In this document: piece after piece, positions 1-11,600 of the stretch
How positions within the stretch are numbered: the stretch's first letter is position 1
Layout: each line of letters begins with the position of its first letter
Origin: Siphonodentalium dalli
Taxonomy: Eukaryota > Mollusca > Scaphopoda > Gadilida > Siphonodentaliidae
NCBI GenBank assembly: GCA_032622095.1
Contig: CP136064.1
Location: 213,296,205-213,360,204, forward strand
DNA: 64,000 bases
Direction of reading: 5' to 3'
Made by a program: the position numbers and the translations under genes
The notes under the pieces: model-generated
What the model was told of the DNA's origin: nothing
The model's database searches: none
Seen by the model: only the letters and a program-made list of their open reading frames with translations

Positions 1-3000
1 GGGTGCTTACCTCCATACATAGGCTGCCTTTGTCTGGTAAACATGGAGATCTGAAGGTTTGGGGTGCTTACCTCCATACATAGGCTGCCTTTGTCTGGTA
101 AACATGGAGATCTGAAGGTTTTGGGTGCTTGCCTCCATACATAGGCTGCCTTTGTCTGGTAAACATGGAGTACTGAAGGTTTGGGGTGCTTACCTCCATA
201 CATAGGCTGCCTTTGTCTGGTAAACATGGAGATCTGAAGGTTTGGGTAGCTTACCTCCATACATAGGCTGCCTTTGTCTGTGGTAAACATGGAGATCTGA
301 AGGTTTTGGGTGCTTACCTCCATACATAGGCTGCCTTTGTCTGGTAAACATGGAGATCTGAAGGTTTGGGGTGCTTGCCTCCATAAATAGGCTGCCTTTG
401 TCTGGTAAACATGGAGATCTGAAGGTTTGGGTAGCTTGCCTCCATACATAGGCTGCCTTTGTCTGTGGTAAACATGGAGATCTGAAGGTTTGGGGTGCTT
501 ACCTCCATACATAGGCTGCCTTTGTCTGGTAAACATGGAGATCTGAAGGTTTGGGGTGCTTACCTCCATACATAGGCTGCCTTTGTCTGGTAAACATGGA
601 GATCTGAAGGTTTGGGGTGCTTACCTCCATACATAGTCTGCCTTTGTCTGGTAAACATGGAGATCTGAAGGTTTGGGGTGCTTACCTCCATACATAGGCT
701 GCCTTTGTCTGGTAAACATGGAGATCTGAAGGTTTTGGGGTGCTTACCTCCATACATAGTCTGCCTTTGTCTGGTAAACATGGAGATCTGAAGGTTTTGG
801 GTGCTTACCTCCATACATAGGCTGCCTTTGTCTGGTAAACATGGAGATCTGAAGGTTTGGGGTGCTTACCTCCATACATAGTCTGCCTTTGTCTGGTAAA
901 CATGGAGATCTGAAGGTTTTGAGTGCTTACCTCCATACATAGGCAGCCTTTGTCTGGTAAACATGGAGATCTGAAGGTTTGGGTAGCTTGCCTCCATAAA
1001 TAGGCTGCCTTTGTCTGTGGTAAACATGGAGATCTGAAGGTTTGGGGTGCTTACCTCCATACATAGGCTGCCTTTGTCTGGTAAACATGGAGATCTGAAG
1101 GTTTGGGGTGCTTACCTCCATACATAGGCAGCCTTTGTCTGGTAAACATGGAGAGCTGAAGGTTTGGGGTGCTTACCTCCATACATAGGCTGCCTTTGTC
1201 TGTGGTAAACATGGAGATCTGAAGGTTTGGGGTGCTTGCCTCCATACATAGGCTGCCTTTGTCTGTGGTAAACATGGAGATCTGAAGGTTTGGGGTGCTT
1301 ACCTCCATACATAGGCTGCCTTTGTCTGGTAAACATGGAGATCTGAAGGTTTGGGGTGCTTACCTCCATACATAGGCAGCCTTTGTCTGGTAAACATGGA
1401 GAGCTGAAGGTTTGGGGTGCTTGCCTCCATAAATAGGCTGCCTTTGTCTGGTAAACATGGAGATCTGAAGGTTTGGGGCGCTTACCTCCATACATAGGCT
1501 GCCTTTGTCTGTGGTAAACATGGAGATCTGAAGGTTTGGGGTGCTTGCCTCCATAAATAGGCTGCCTTTGTCTGTGGTAAACATGGAGATATGAAGGTTT
1601 GGGGTGCTTACCTCCATACATAGGCAGCCTTTGTCTGTGGTAAACATGGAGATCTGAAGGTTTGGGGTGCTTACCTCCATACATAGGCTGCCTTTGTCTG
1701 GTAAACATGGAGATCTGAAGGTTTTGGGTGCTTGCCTCCATAAATAGGCTGCCTTTGTCTGGTAAACATGGAGATCTGAAGGTTTGGGGTGCTTACCTCC
1801 ATACATAGGCTGCCTTTGTCTGTGGTAAACATGGAGATCTGAAGGTTTGGGTAGCTTACCTCCATACACAGGCTGCCTTTGTCTGTGGTAAACATGGAGA
1901 TATGAAGGTTTGGGTAGCTTACCTCCATACATAGGCTGCCTTTGTCTGGTAAACATGGAGATCTGAAGGTTTGGGGTGCTTACCTCCATACATAGGCTGC
2001 CTTTGTCTGTGGTAAACATGGAGATCTGAAGGTTTGGGGTGCTTACCTCCATACATAGGCTGCCTTTGTCTGTGGTAAACATGGAGATCTGAAGGTTTTG
2101 GGTGCTTGCCTCCATACATAGGCTGCCTTTGTCTGTGGTAAACATGGAGATATGAAGGTTTGGGTAGCTTACCTCCATACATAGGCTGCCTTTGTCTGGT
2201 AAACATGGAGATCTGAAGGTTTGGGGTGCTTACCTCCATACATAGGCTGCCTTTGTCTGTGGTAAACATGGAGATCTGAAGGTTTGGGGTGCTTACCTCC
2301 ATACATAGGCTGCCTTTGTCTGTGGTAAACATGGAGATCTGAAGGTTTGGGGTGCTTACCTCCATACATAGGCAGCCTTTGTCTGTGGTAAACATGGAGA
2401 TCTGAAGGTTTGGGGTGCTTACCTCCATACATAGGCTGCCTTTGTCTGGTAAACATGGAGATCTGAAGGTTTGGGGTGCTTACCTCCATACATAGGCAGC
2501 CTTTGTCTGGTAAACATGGAGATCTGAAGGTTTTGGGTGCTTGCCTCCATACATAGGCTGCCTTTGTCTGTGGTAAACATGGAGATCTGAAGGTTTGGGG
2601 TGCTTGCCTCCATACATAGGCTGCCTTTGTCTGTGGTAAACATGGAGATCTGAAGGTTTTGGGTGCTTACCTCCATACATAGGCTGCCTTTGTCTGGTAA
2701 ACATGGAGATCTGAAGGTTTGGGTAGCTTGCCTCCATACATAGGCTGCCTTTGTCTGTGGTAAACATGGAGATCTGAAGGTTTGGGTAGCTTACCTCCAT
2801 ACATAGGCTGCCTTTGTCTGTGGTAAACATGGAGATCTGAAGGTTTGGGGTGCTTACCTCCATACATAGGCTGCCTTTGTCTGTGGTAAACATGGAGATC
2901 TGAAGGTTTGGGGTGCTTACCTCCATACATAGGCTGCCTTTGTCTGGTAAACATGGAGATCTGAAGGTTTGGGGTGCTTACCTCCATACATAGGCTGCCT

Positions 3001-6000
3001 TTGTCTGGTAAACATGGAGATCTGAAGGTTTGGGTAGCTTACCTCCATACATAGGCTGCCTTTGTCTGTGGTAAACATGGAGATCTGAAGGTTTGGGGCG
3101 CTTACCTCCATACATAGGCTGCCTTTGTCTGGTAAACATGGAGATCTGAAGGTTTGGGGTGCTTGCCTCCATAAATAGGCTGCCTTTGTCTGGTAAACAT
3201 GGAGATCTGAAGGTTTGGGGTGCTTACCTCCATACATAGGCTGCCTTTGTCTGGTAAACATGGAGATCTGAAGGTTTGGGGTGCTTGCCTCCATAAATAG
3301 GCTGCCTTTGTCTGTGGTAAACATGGAGATCTGAAGGTTTGGGGTGCTTGCCTCCATAAATAGGCTGCCATTGTCTGTGGTAAACATGGAGATCTGAAGG
3401 TTTGGGTAGCTTACCTCCATACACAGGCTGCCTTTGTCTGTGGTAAACATGGAGATCTGAATGTTTGGGGTGCTTGCCTCCATACATAGGCTGCCTTTGT
3501 CTGTGGTAAACATGGAGATCTGAAGGTTTGGGGTGCTTACCTCCATACATAGGCTGCCTTTGTCTGTGGTAAACATGGAGATCTGAAGGTTTGGGGTGCT
3601 TGCCTCCATAAATAGGCTGCCTTTGTCTGGTAAACATGGAGATCTGAAGGTTTGGGGTGCTTACCTCCATACATAGGCTGCCTTTGTCTGGTAAACATGG
3701 AGATCTGAAGGTTTGGGGTGCTTACCTCCATACATAGGCTGCCTTTGTCTGGTAAACATGGAGATCTGAAGGTTTGGGGTGCTTACCTCCATACATAGGC
3801 TGCCTTTGTCTGGTAAACATGGAGATCTGAAGGTTTGGGGTGCTTACCTCCATACATAGGCTGCCTTTGTCTGGTAAACATGGAGATCTGAAGGTTTGGG
3901 GTGCTTACCTCCATACATAGGCTGCCTTTGTCTGGTAAACATGGAGATCTGAAGGTTTGGGGTGCTTGCCTCCATAAATAGGCTGCCTTTGTCTGTGGTA
4001 AACATGGAGATCTGAAGGTTTGGGGTGCTTGCCTCCATAAATAGGCTGCCATTGTCTGTGGTAAACATGGAGATCTGAAGGTTTGGGTAGCTTACCTCCA
4101 TACACAGGCTGCCTTTGTCTGTGGTAAACATGGAGATCTGAATGTTTGGGGTGCTTGCCTCCATACATAGGCTGCCTTTGTCTGTGGTAAACATGGAGAT
4201 CTGAAGGTTTGGGGTGCTTACCTCCATACATAGGCTGCCTTTGTCTGTGGTAAACATGGAGATCTGAAGGTTTGGGGTGCTTGCCTCCATAAATAGGCTG
4301 CCATTGTCTGTGGTAAACATGGAGATCTGAAGGTTTGGGTAGCTTACCTCCATACACAGGCTGCCTTTGTCTGTGGTAAACATGGAGATCTGAATGTTTG
4401 GGGTGCTTGCCTCCATACATAGGCTGCCTTTGTCTGTGGTAAACATGGAGATCTGAAGGTTTGGGGTGCTTACCTCCATACATAGGCTGCCTTTGTCTGT
4501 GGTAAACATGGAGATCTGAAGGTTTGGGGTGCTTGCCTCCATAAATAGGCTGCCTTTGTCTGTGGTAAACATGGAGATCTGAAGGTTTGGGGTGCTTGCC
4601 TCCATACATAGGCTGCCATTGTCTGTGGTAAACATGGAGATATGAAGGTTTGGGGTGCTTGCCTCCATACATAGGCTGCCTTTGTCTGTGGTAAACATGG
4701 AGATCTGAAGGTTTGGGGTGCTTGCCTCCATACATAGGCTGCCTTTGTCTGGTAAACATGGAGATCTGAAGGTTTGGGGTGCTTGCCTCCATAAATAGGC
4801 TGCCTTTGTCTGTGGTAAACATGGAGATCTGAAGGTTTGGGGTGCTTACCTCCATACATAGGCTGCCTTTGTCTGGTAAACATGGAGATCTGAAGGTTTG
4901 GGGTGCTTGCCTCCATACATAGGCTGCCTTTGTCTGGTAAACATGGAGATCTGAAGGTTTGGGGTGCTTGCCTCCATAAATAGGCTGCCTTTGTCTGTGG
5001 TAAACATGGAGATATGAAGGTTTGGGGTGCTTACCTCCATACATAGGCAGCCTTTGTCTGTGGTAAACATGGAGATATGAAGGTTTGGGGTGCTTACCTC
5101 CATACATAGGCAGCCTTTGTCTGTGGTAAACATGGAGATATGAAGGTTTGGGGTGCTTACCTCCATACATAGGCAGCCTTTGTCTGTGGTAAACATGGAG
5201 ATCTGAAGGTTTGGGGTGCTTACCTCCATACATAGGCAGCCTTTGTCTGTGGTAAACATGGAGATCTGAAGGTTTGGGGTGCTTACCTCCATACATAGGC
5301 AGCCTTTGTATGTGGTAAACATGGAGATCTGAAGGTTTTGGGTGCTTACCTCCATACATAGGCAGCCTTTGTCTGTGGTAAACATGGAGATCTGAAGGTT
5401 TGGGGTGCTTACCTCCATACATAGGCTGCCTTTGTCTGGTAAACATGGAGATCTGAAGGTTTGGGTAGCTTGCCTCCATACATAGGCTGCCTTTGTCTGG
5501 TAAACATGGAGATCTGAAGGTTTGGGGTGCTTGCCTCCATAAATAGGCTGCCTTTGTCTGTGGTAAACATGGAGATCTGAAGGTTTGGGTAGCTTGCCTC
5601 CATACATAGGCAGCCTTTGTCTGTGGTAAACATGGAGATCTGAAGGTTTGGGTAGCTTGCCTCCATACATAGGCTGCCTTTGTCTGGTAAACATGGAGTG
5701 TTAAAGGTTTGGGGTGCTTGCCTCCATAAATAGGCTGCCTTTGTCTGTGGTAAACATGGAGATCTGAAGGTTTGGGGCGCTTACCTCCATACATAGGCTG
5801 CCATTGTCTGTGGTAAACATGGAGATATGAAGGTTTGGGGTGCTTGCCTCCATACATAGGCTGCCTTTGTCTGTGGTAAACATGGAGATCTGAAGGTTTG
5901 GGGCGCTTACCTCCATACATAGGCTGCCATTGTCTGTGGTAAACATGGAGATCTGAAGGTTTGGGGTGCTTGCCTCCATAAATAGGCTGCCTTTGTCTGT

Positions 6001-8476
6001 GGTAAACATGGAGATCTGAAGGTTTGGGGTGCTTACCTCCATACATAGGCTGCCTTTGTCTGGTAAACATGGAGATCTGAATGTTTGGGTTGCTTGCCTC
6101 CATACATAGGCTGCCTTTGTCTGTGGTAAACATGGAGATCTGAAGGTTTGGGGTGCTTGCCTCCATACATAGGCTGCCTTTGTCTGGTAAACATGGAGAT
6201 CTGAAGGTTTGGGGTGCTTACCTCCATACATAGGCTGCCTTTGTCTGGTAAACATGGAGATCTGAAGGTTTGGGGTGCTTACCTCCATACATAGGCTGCC
6301 TTTGTCTGTGGTAAACATGGAGATCTGAAGGTTTGGGTTGCTTGCCTCCATACATAGGCTGCCATTGTCTGTGGTAAACATGGAGATCTGAAGGTTTGGG
6401 GCGCTTACCTCCATACATAGGCTGCCATTGTCTGTGGTAAACATGGAGATATGAAGGTTTGGGGTGCTTGCCTCCATACATAGGCTGCCTTTGTCTGTGG
6501 TAAACATGGAGATCTGAAGGTTTGGGGCGCTTACCTCCATACATAGGCTGCCATTGTCTGTGGTAAACATGGAGATATGAAGGTTTGGGGTGCTTGCCTC
6601 CATACATAGGCTGCCTTTGTCTGTGGTAAACATGGAGATCTGAAGGTTTGGGGCGCTTACCTCCATACATAGGCTGCCATTGTCTGTGGTAAACATGGAG
6701 ATCTGAAGGTTTGGGGTGCTTGCCTCCATAAATAGGCTGCCTTTGTCTGTGGTAAACATGGAGATCTGAAGGTTTGGGGTGCTTACCTCCATACATAGGC
6801 TGCCTTTGTCTGGTAAACATGGAGATCTGAATGTTTGGGTTGCTTGCCTCCATACATAGGCTGCCTTTGTCTGTGGTAAACATGGAGATCTGAAGGTTTG
6901 GGGTGCTTGCCTCCATACATAGGCTGCCTTTGTCTGGTAAACATGGAGATCTGAAGGTTTGGGGTGCTTACCTCCATACATAGGCTGCCTTTGTCTGGTA
7001 AACATGGAGATCTGAAGGTTTGGGGTGCTTACCTCCATACATAGGCTGCCTTTGTCTGTGGTAAACATGGAGATCTGAAGGTTTGGGTTGCTTGCCTCCA
7101 TACATAGGCTGCCTTTGTCTGTGGTAAACATGGAGATCTGAAGGTTTGGGGTGCTTGCCTCCATACATAGGCTGCCTTTGTCTGTGGTAAACATGGAGAT
7201 CTGAAGGTTTGGGGTGCTTGCCTCCATACATAGGCTGCCTTTGTCTGTGGTAAACATGGAGATCTGAAGGTTTGGGGTGCTTGCCTCCATACATAGGCTG
7301 CCTTTGTCTGTGGTAAACATGGAGATCTGAAGGTTTGGGTAGCTTGCCTCCATAAATAGGCTGCCTTTGTCTGTGGTAAACATGGAGATCTGAAGGTTTG
7401 GGGTGCTTGCCTCCATAAATAGGCTGCCTTTGTCTGTGGTAAACGTGGGGTGCTGAAGGTTTGGGGTGCTTACCTCCATACATAGTCTGCCTTTGTCTGG
7501 TAAACATGGAGATATGAAGGTTTGGGGTGCTTGCCTCCATACATAGGCTGCCTTTGTCTGGTAAACATGGAGATCTGAAGGTTTGGGGTGCTTACCTCCA
7601 TACATAGGCTGCCTTTGTCTGGTAAACATGGAGATCTGAAGGTTTGGGTAGCTTGCCTCCATACATAGGCTGCCTTTGTCTGTGGTAAACATGGAGTGTT
7701 AAAGGTTTGGGGTGCTTACCTCCATACACAGGCTGCCTTTGTCTGTGGTAAACATGGAGATCTGAAGGTTTGGGGTGCTTGCCTCCATACATAGTCTGCC
7801 TTTGTCTGTGGTAAACATGGAGATCTGAAGGTTTGGGGTGCTTGCCTCCATACATAGTCTGCCTTTGTCTGTGGTAAACATGGAGATCTGAAGGTTTGGG
7901 GTGCTTGCCTCCATACATAGGCTGCCTTTGTCTGTGGTAAACATGGAGATCTGAAGGTTTGGGGTGCTTGCCTCCATACATAGGCTGCCTTTGTATGTGG
8001 TAAACATGGAGATCTGAAGGTTTGGGGTGCTTACCTCCATACATAGTCTGCCTTTGTCTGGTAAACATGGAGATATGAAGGTTTGGGGTGCTTGCCTCCA
8101 TACATATGCTGCCTTTGTATGTGGTAAACATGGAGATCTGAAGGTTTGGGTTGCTTGCCTCCATACATAGGCTGCCTTTGTATGTGGTAAACATGGAGAT
8201 CTGAAGGTTTGGGTTGCTTGCCTCCATACATAGGCTGCCTTTGTATGTGGTAAACATGGAGATCTGAAGGTTTGGGGTGCTTGCCTCCATACATAGGCTG
8301 CCTTTGTCTGTGGTAAACATGGAGTACTGAAGGTTTGGGGAACTTTTCATACATAGGCTGCCATTCATACATAGGCTACCTTTGTCTAGTAAACATGTAA
8401 CGCTGAATGTTTGGGGTGCTTACCTCCATATATAGGCTGCCTTTGTCTGTGGTAAACATGGAGTGCTGAAGGTTTC
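1..8476 (-). repeat. LRP1-exon-derived tandem satellite, ~135 units of 61/63 bp
   Basis: Head-to-tail array that runs off the left edge of the window. Read on the minus strand, each unit is ACCTTCAGATCTCCATG, TTTACCACAGACAAAGG, CAGCCTATGTATGGAG, then GTAAGCACCCCAA. Long units are 63 bp; short units are 61 bp because they have ACCAGAC instead of ACCACAGAC. The first ~50 bp match the last ~50 bp of the LRP1 exon ending at 8424 (residues KPSALHVYHRQRQPIYG) and the rest matches that exon's splice donor and first intron bases. Nearly every unit has AGATCT, so BglII should cut the array into a ladder. About half the donors read GTAAGC and half GCAAGC. Runs of 63-bp units keep a reading frame open (up to 753 codons); these are repeat artefacts. 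Larger repeat blocks of 750, 681 and 252 bp are visible. The unit next to the exon (8340-8400) is degenerate. Confidence 0.95.
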
Positions 8477-8610
8477 TTAAGCTGCATCTCATTGATTTGT
8501 TTCGGGATATCTGACGAGTTCGTTCTGCTAACTTGTTTGATTGAGTTGTTACTCTTGTCGGTAAAGTAGAGGTAGTTCTCGAATACTGTGAGGTAATGAA
8601 TACTGTGAAC
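8424..8610 (-). CDS. LRP1: LRP1 exon: end of first YWTD propeller, founder of the satellite
   Basis: 187-nt exon, phase 0 in and phase 1 out. The acceptor is CTTTTCTCTTATCCACAG and the donor is GGAG/GTAAGC. It encodes VHSIHYLTVFENYLYFTD, then KSNNSIKQVSR and PSALHVYHRQRQPIYG. LTVFENYLYFTD is the last propeller blade; LHVYHRQRQP matches the propeller exit strand that in LRP1 precedes the next EGF domain. The tail of this exon (8424-8476) is identical in layout to the units of the downstream 8.4 kb array, so the array was copied from it. Reading through the donor meets a TAG at 8388-8386, within the first degenerate array unit. Confidence 0.92.
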
Positions 8611-11600
8611 CTGTGGATAAGAGAAAAGCATTTACAATATATGAACCGGAGACTAATGAACAATTTTAGTCTTTATTTAAGAGAATTGGACCTACAGTAA
8701 TGCCCTAAGTAATCGACTCTTTAACCACAGCAGAATTATGGGAAACTTTTCAGGATTTAGTTGGAAATATGGCTTGTTGCCATTCATCGGAAAGCTCTCC
8801 CCGAGAGCTTTCCGATGAATGGCAACAAGCCATATTTCCGACTAAATCCTGAAAAGTTACCCATAATTCTGCTTTGGTTAAGAGGTCGATTAATTAGAGC
8901 ATTACTGTACATCACAATATTCACCATTTAGGACTTCAATCTGAGTCTATGTCTCCCATAGCAGATGAGGTCATGCAGAATGTGGTCCCCAGAGGGTGAA
9001 TTTTGTCACTAAATTCACCCTCTGGGGACCTCATTCTGCAAATGAAAGGCACACTAAATTCAGACTTGCTTACCATGTTGCCACGCATTATAAGTTGTCG
9101 CTTCGTTCCATCATATTTAACCCTCTCTATGAGGCTGAGGAAGGTATCCACCCAATAAACATGCTCGTTAGCATAGTCAAGTGTCATTCCTCGGGGGTTT
9201 ACAATCTTCTTTGTGACGAGTCTCGTTCGATCACAGCCATTCAATGCAGACCTTTCTATCCGTGAATCGATGTTCCAGTCGGAAAAGAATAAATATCTGC
9301 AAGAAAACATCACACATAATGTTAAAACCAAGTTTTTAGGTAGGTAGCACTTTTATCTCATTTATTGATAAGGGAGGTTGTTTATATATGCATCAGCCCC
9401 AAGCCAGGATTAGCAGACATGCAAATACAGATAATTACAATCATGCCTACTGCATTGTTACCCAAAGATTTACATCAGACAGCAAATGAAAAGAATTTGT
9501 TTTTTAATTTGAGTTTTGAGGTCAGTCGGATGAGTGACTACAAAGTAACCATATATTTATTATGGATTAAAGGGCTCGTAAAATCAAGTAATGGAATAGT
9601 TTGAAAATCAAATATTTTATGCTCTTCCTCCAGTAAGAAAGAGCATATTTGATTGTTCGAATGACGCCTTAACTACAGCTACCAAGACATACCCTTTATT
9701 TGGATCCACAGCTATAGCTCTTGGAATTTTGAGATCAGTTTTAACGACTGCAAGACAGCGATGACCAGTTGAACTACAAAGAAATATCTGGCTACGTTTA
9801 ACGTCAGTAAAATACCAGTTTCCACTTATCCAGTCTCTGGCTATTGCGGTTTCCCCTGAAAGATAAAGTGTTGGCAGAGATAATGCAAGATAGAGTGATT
9901 CAAAATCCAGAGTGTGTCTGATAATTATAAAATAGACATACTGCGCATCGGCGCGTGACTGTACACACTGATGAGCAGTATATTTATTTCTTTTGTAATT
10001 CGACTATGTTTTCGCCAAAACAAGCTTACAGTCCATATTATATTATATAGTTATTCTTACAGTTAATACTATAATATATATATACTAGAAGGTGACCCGA
10101 CTTCGTCCGGGCTTTGACCTTGAATTGTCCATTTTGAAGGTCAAGGTCAAGTGGGGTCACGATTTGACCAGTCCAAAACACTGCCCAGACAAAGTACACG
10201 ACAAACGTGCCCGTCGAAATCCATTCGGTTTTACCCGATTTGACCTTGAATTGATCATTTTGAAGGTCAAGGTCAGGCTCACGACTCGACCCGTCCAAAA
10301 CACCCAGTGGACAAAAGTAACCCTACGTATCAAATATCGTCGAAATCCCATCAAAATTCGCGATTTGACCTTGAATTGACCCGATTTCAAGGTCATGTCG
10401 CACGGGCAAATGAATATGCTTATGAGACTCCCCATACGAAAGTACCCCCACATACTAAGTTTCATCGAAATCCCGTGATATTCGGGCAATTGACCTTGAA
10501 ATGACCCGATATCAAGGTCAAGGTCACGTCGCACAGGCAAATTAATAGGTTTATGCCACTCCCCGGCCGAAGGTAACCCCACATACCAGTTTCATCGAAA
10601 TCCCGTGATATTCGGGTGTTTGACCTTGAAATTACCCGATTTAAAGGTCAAGGTCACGTCGCACAGGCAAATTAATAGGCCTATGTCACTCCCCGGCCGA
10701 AAATATCCCCACATACCAAGTTTCATCAAAATCGGCTTGGCCGTTTTCGAGTCCATCGATTACAGACAGACACACAGACAGACACACAGATCTTCCAAAA
10801 TATATAATAGACTAGCCGATGAGCCCGACGTTGTCCGGGCTATTCAAAAACCAAATTTCAAGTCGATAGCTCTACCCAGCCCGACGTTGTCCGGGCTATT
10901 CAAAAACCAAATATCAAGTCGATAGCCAGTGTTCGCGCTGTCGGTAGCCAAATTAGCCAATGGCTAATCTTTTTCGAATTTGGCTAATAAAAATTTCATT
11001 TGGCTAAACTTTTGGCTAAACTTTTTTTGAACCCAAATGGAGACTGAAAGCATGGAGCCAGAAAGCTAATTAATAAAAGCGCTCAATAGATCGACATTCA
11101 AGACGAAGTTAGGTGACGAAAGTTTTTCATTATTTTCGTACTTATGAAATATGGAAACCCGATCGACAACTCTATCAACCAAGCGATCACAAAGTGATAT
11201 GCAATCATCTTTAGTTTTCACAAAACGGACATTCAAAGACGCATGGACATTAAACCGACCATGGTTGTATTATGACAATGTGAAGAAAGCAATGTTTTGT
11301 AAATAAAGTGAGTAGATAGGCGCGAAGCGCCCGGGATGGTCGAAAAGATCGAGTGATCTTCTCCTTCACCCCACGGTTTGTTGTTGTTGGAGATATAGCA
11401 CACAGAAAACATTCATGTCTGAACACGGCAAAAGCGGACATAATTGGATTAATGTTATTTCTTTGGTTGAATTGATTGGATGGATTATTTGGGGAAGAGC
11501 CCACGAGCTTTAATATGGGGTGTGAGGGGTGTCCCGGTGGGTCCCTTTAATATATGGTTGAGCTGAGCGTGTCATCTAGTGCGCTGAAAAGGGAGCATTG

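Noticed and set aside
3905-6166. Very long open frames (up to 753 codons) with MYGGKHPKPSDLHVY-type repeats
   Set aside because: They are translations of 63-bp satellite units in several frames at once, lack any acceptor or promoter signal, and break wherever a 61-bp unit occurs.
1-8400. CRISPR-like regular repeats
   Set aside because: The units are contiguous with no unique spacers and derive from an exon; the genome is eukaryotic.
9660-9693. A tail copy after exon 7
   Set aside because: CTTGGTAGCTGTAG resembles part of the exon (AGCTATAGCTGTGG), but the match is too short and has no donor.
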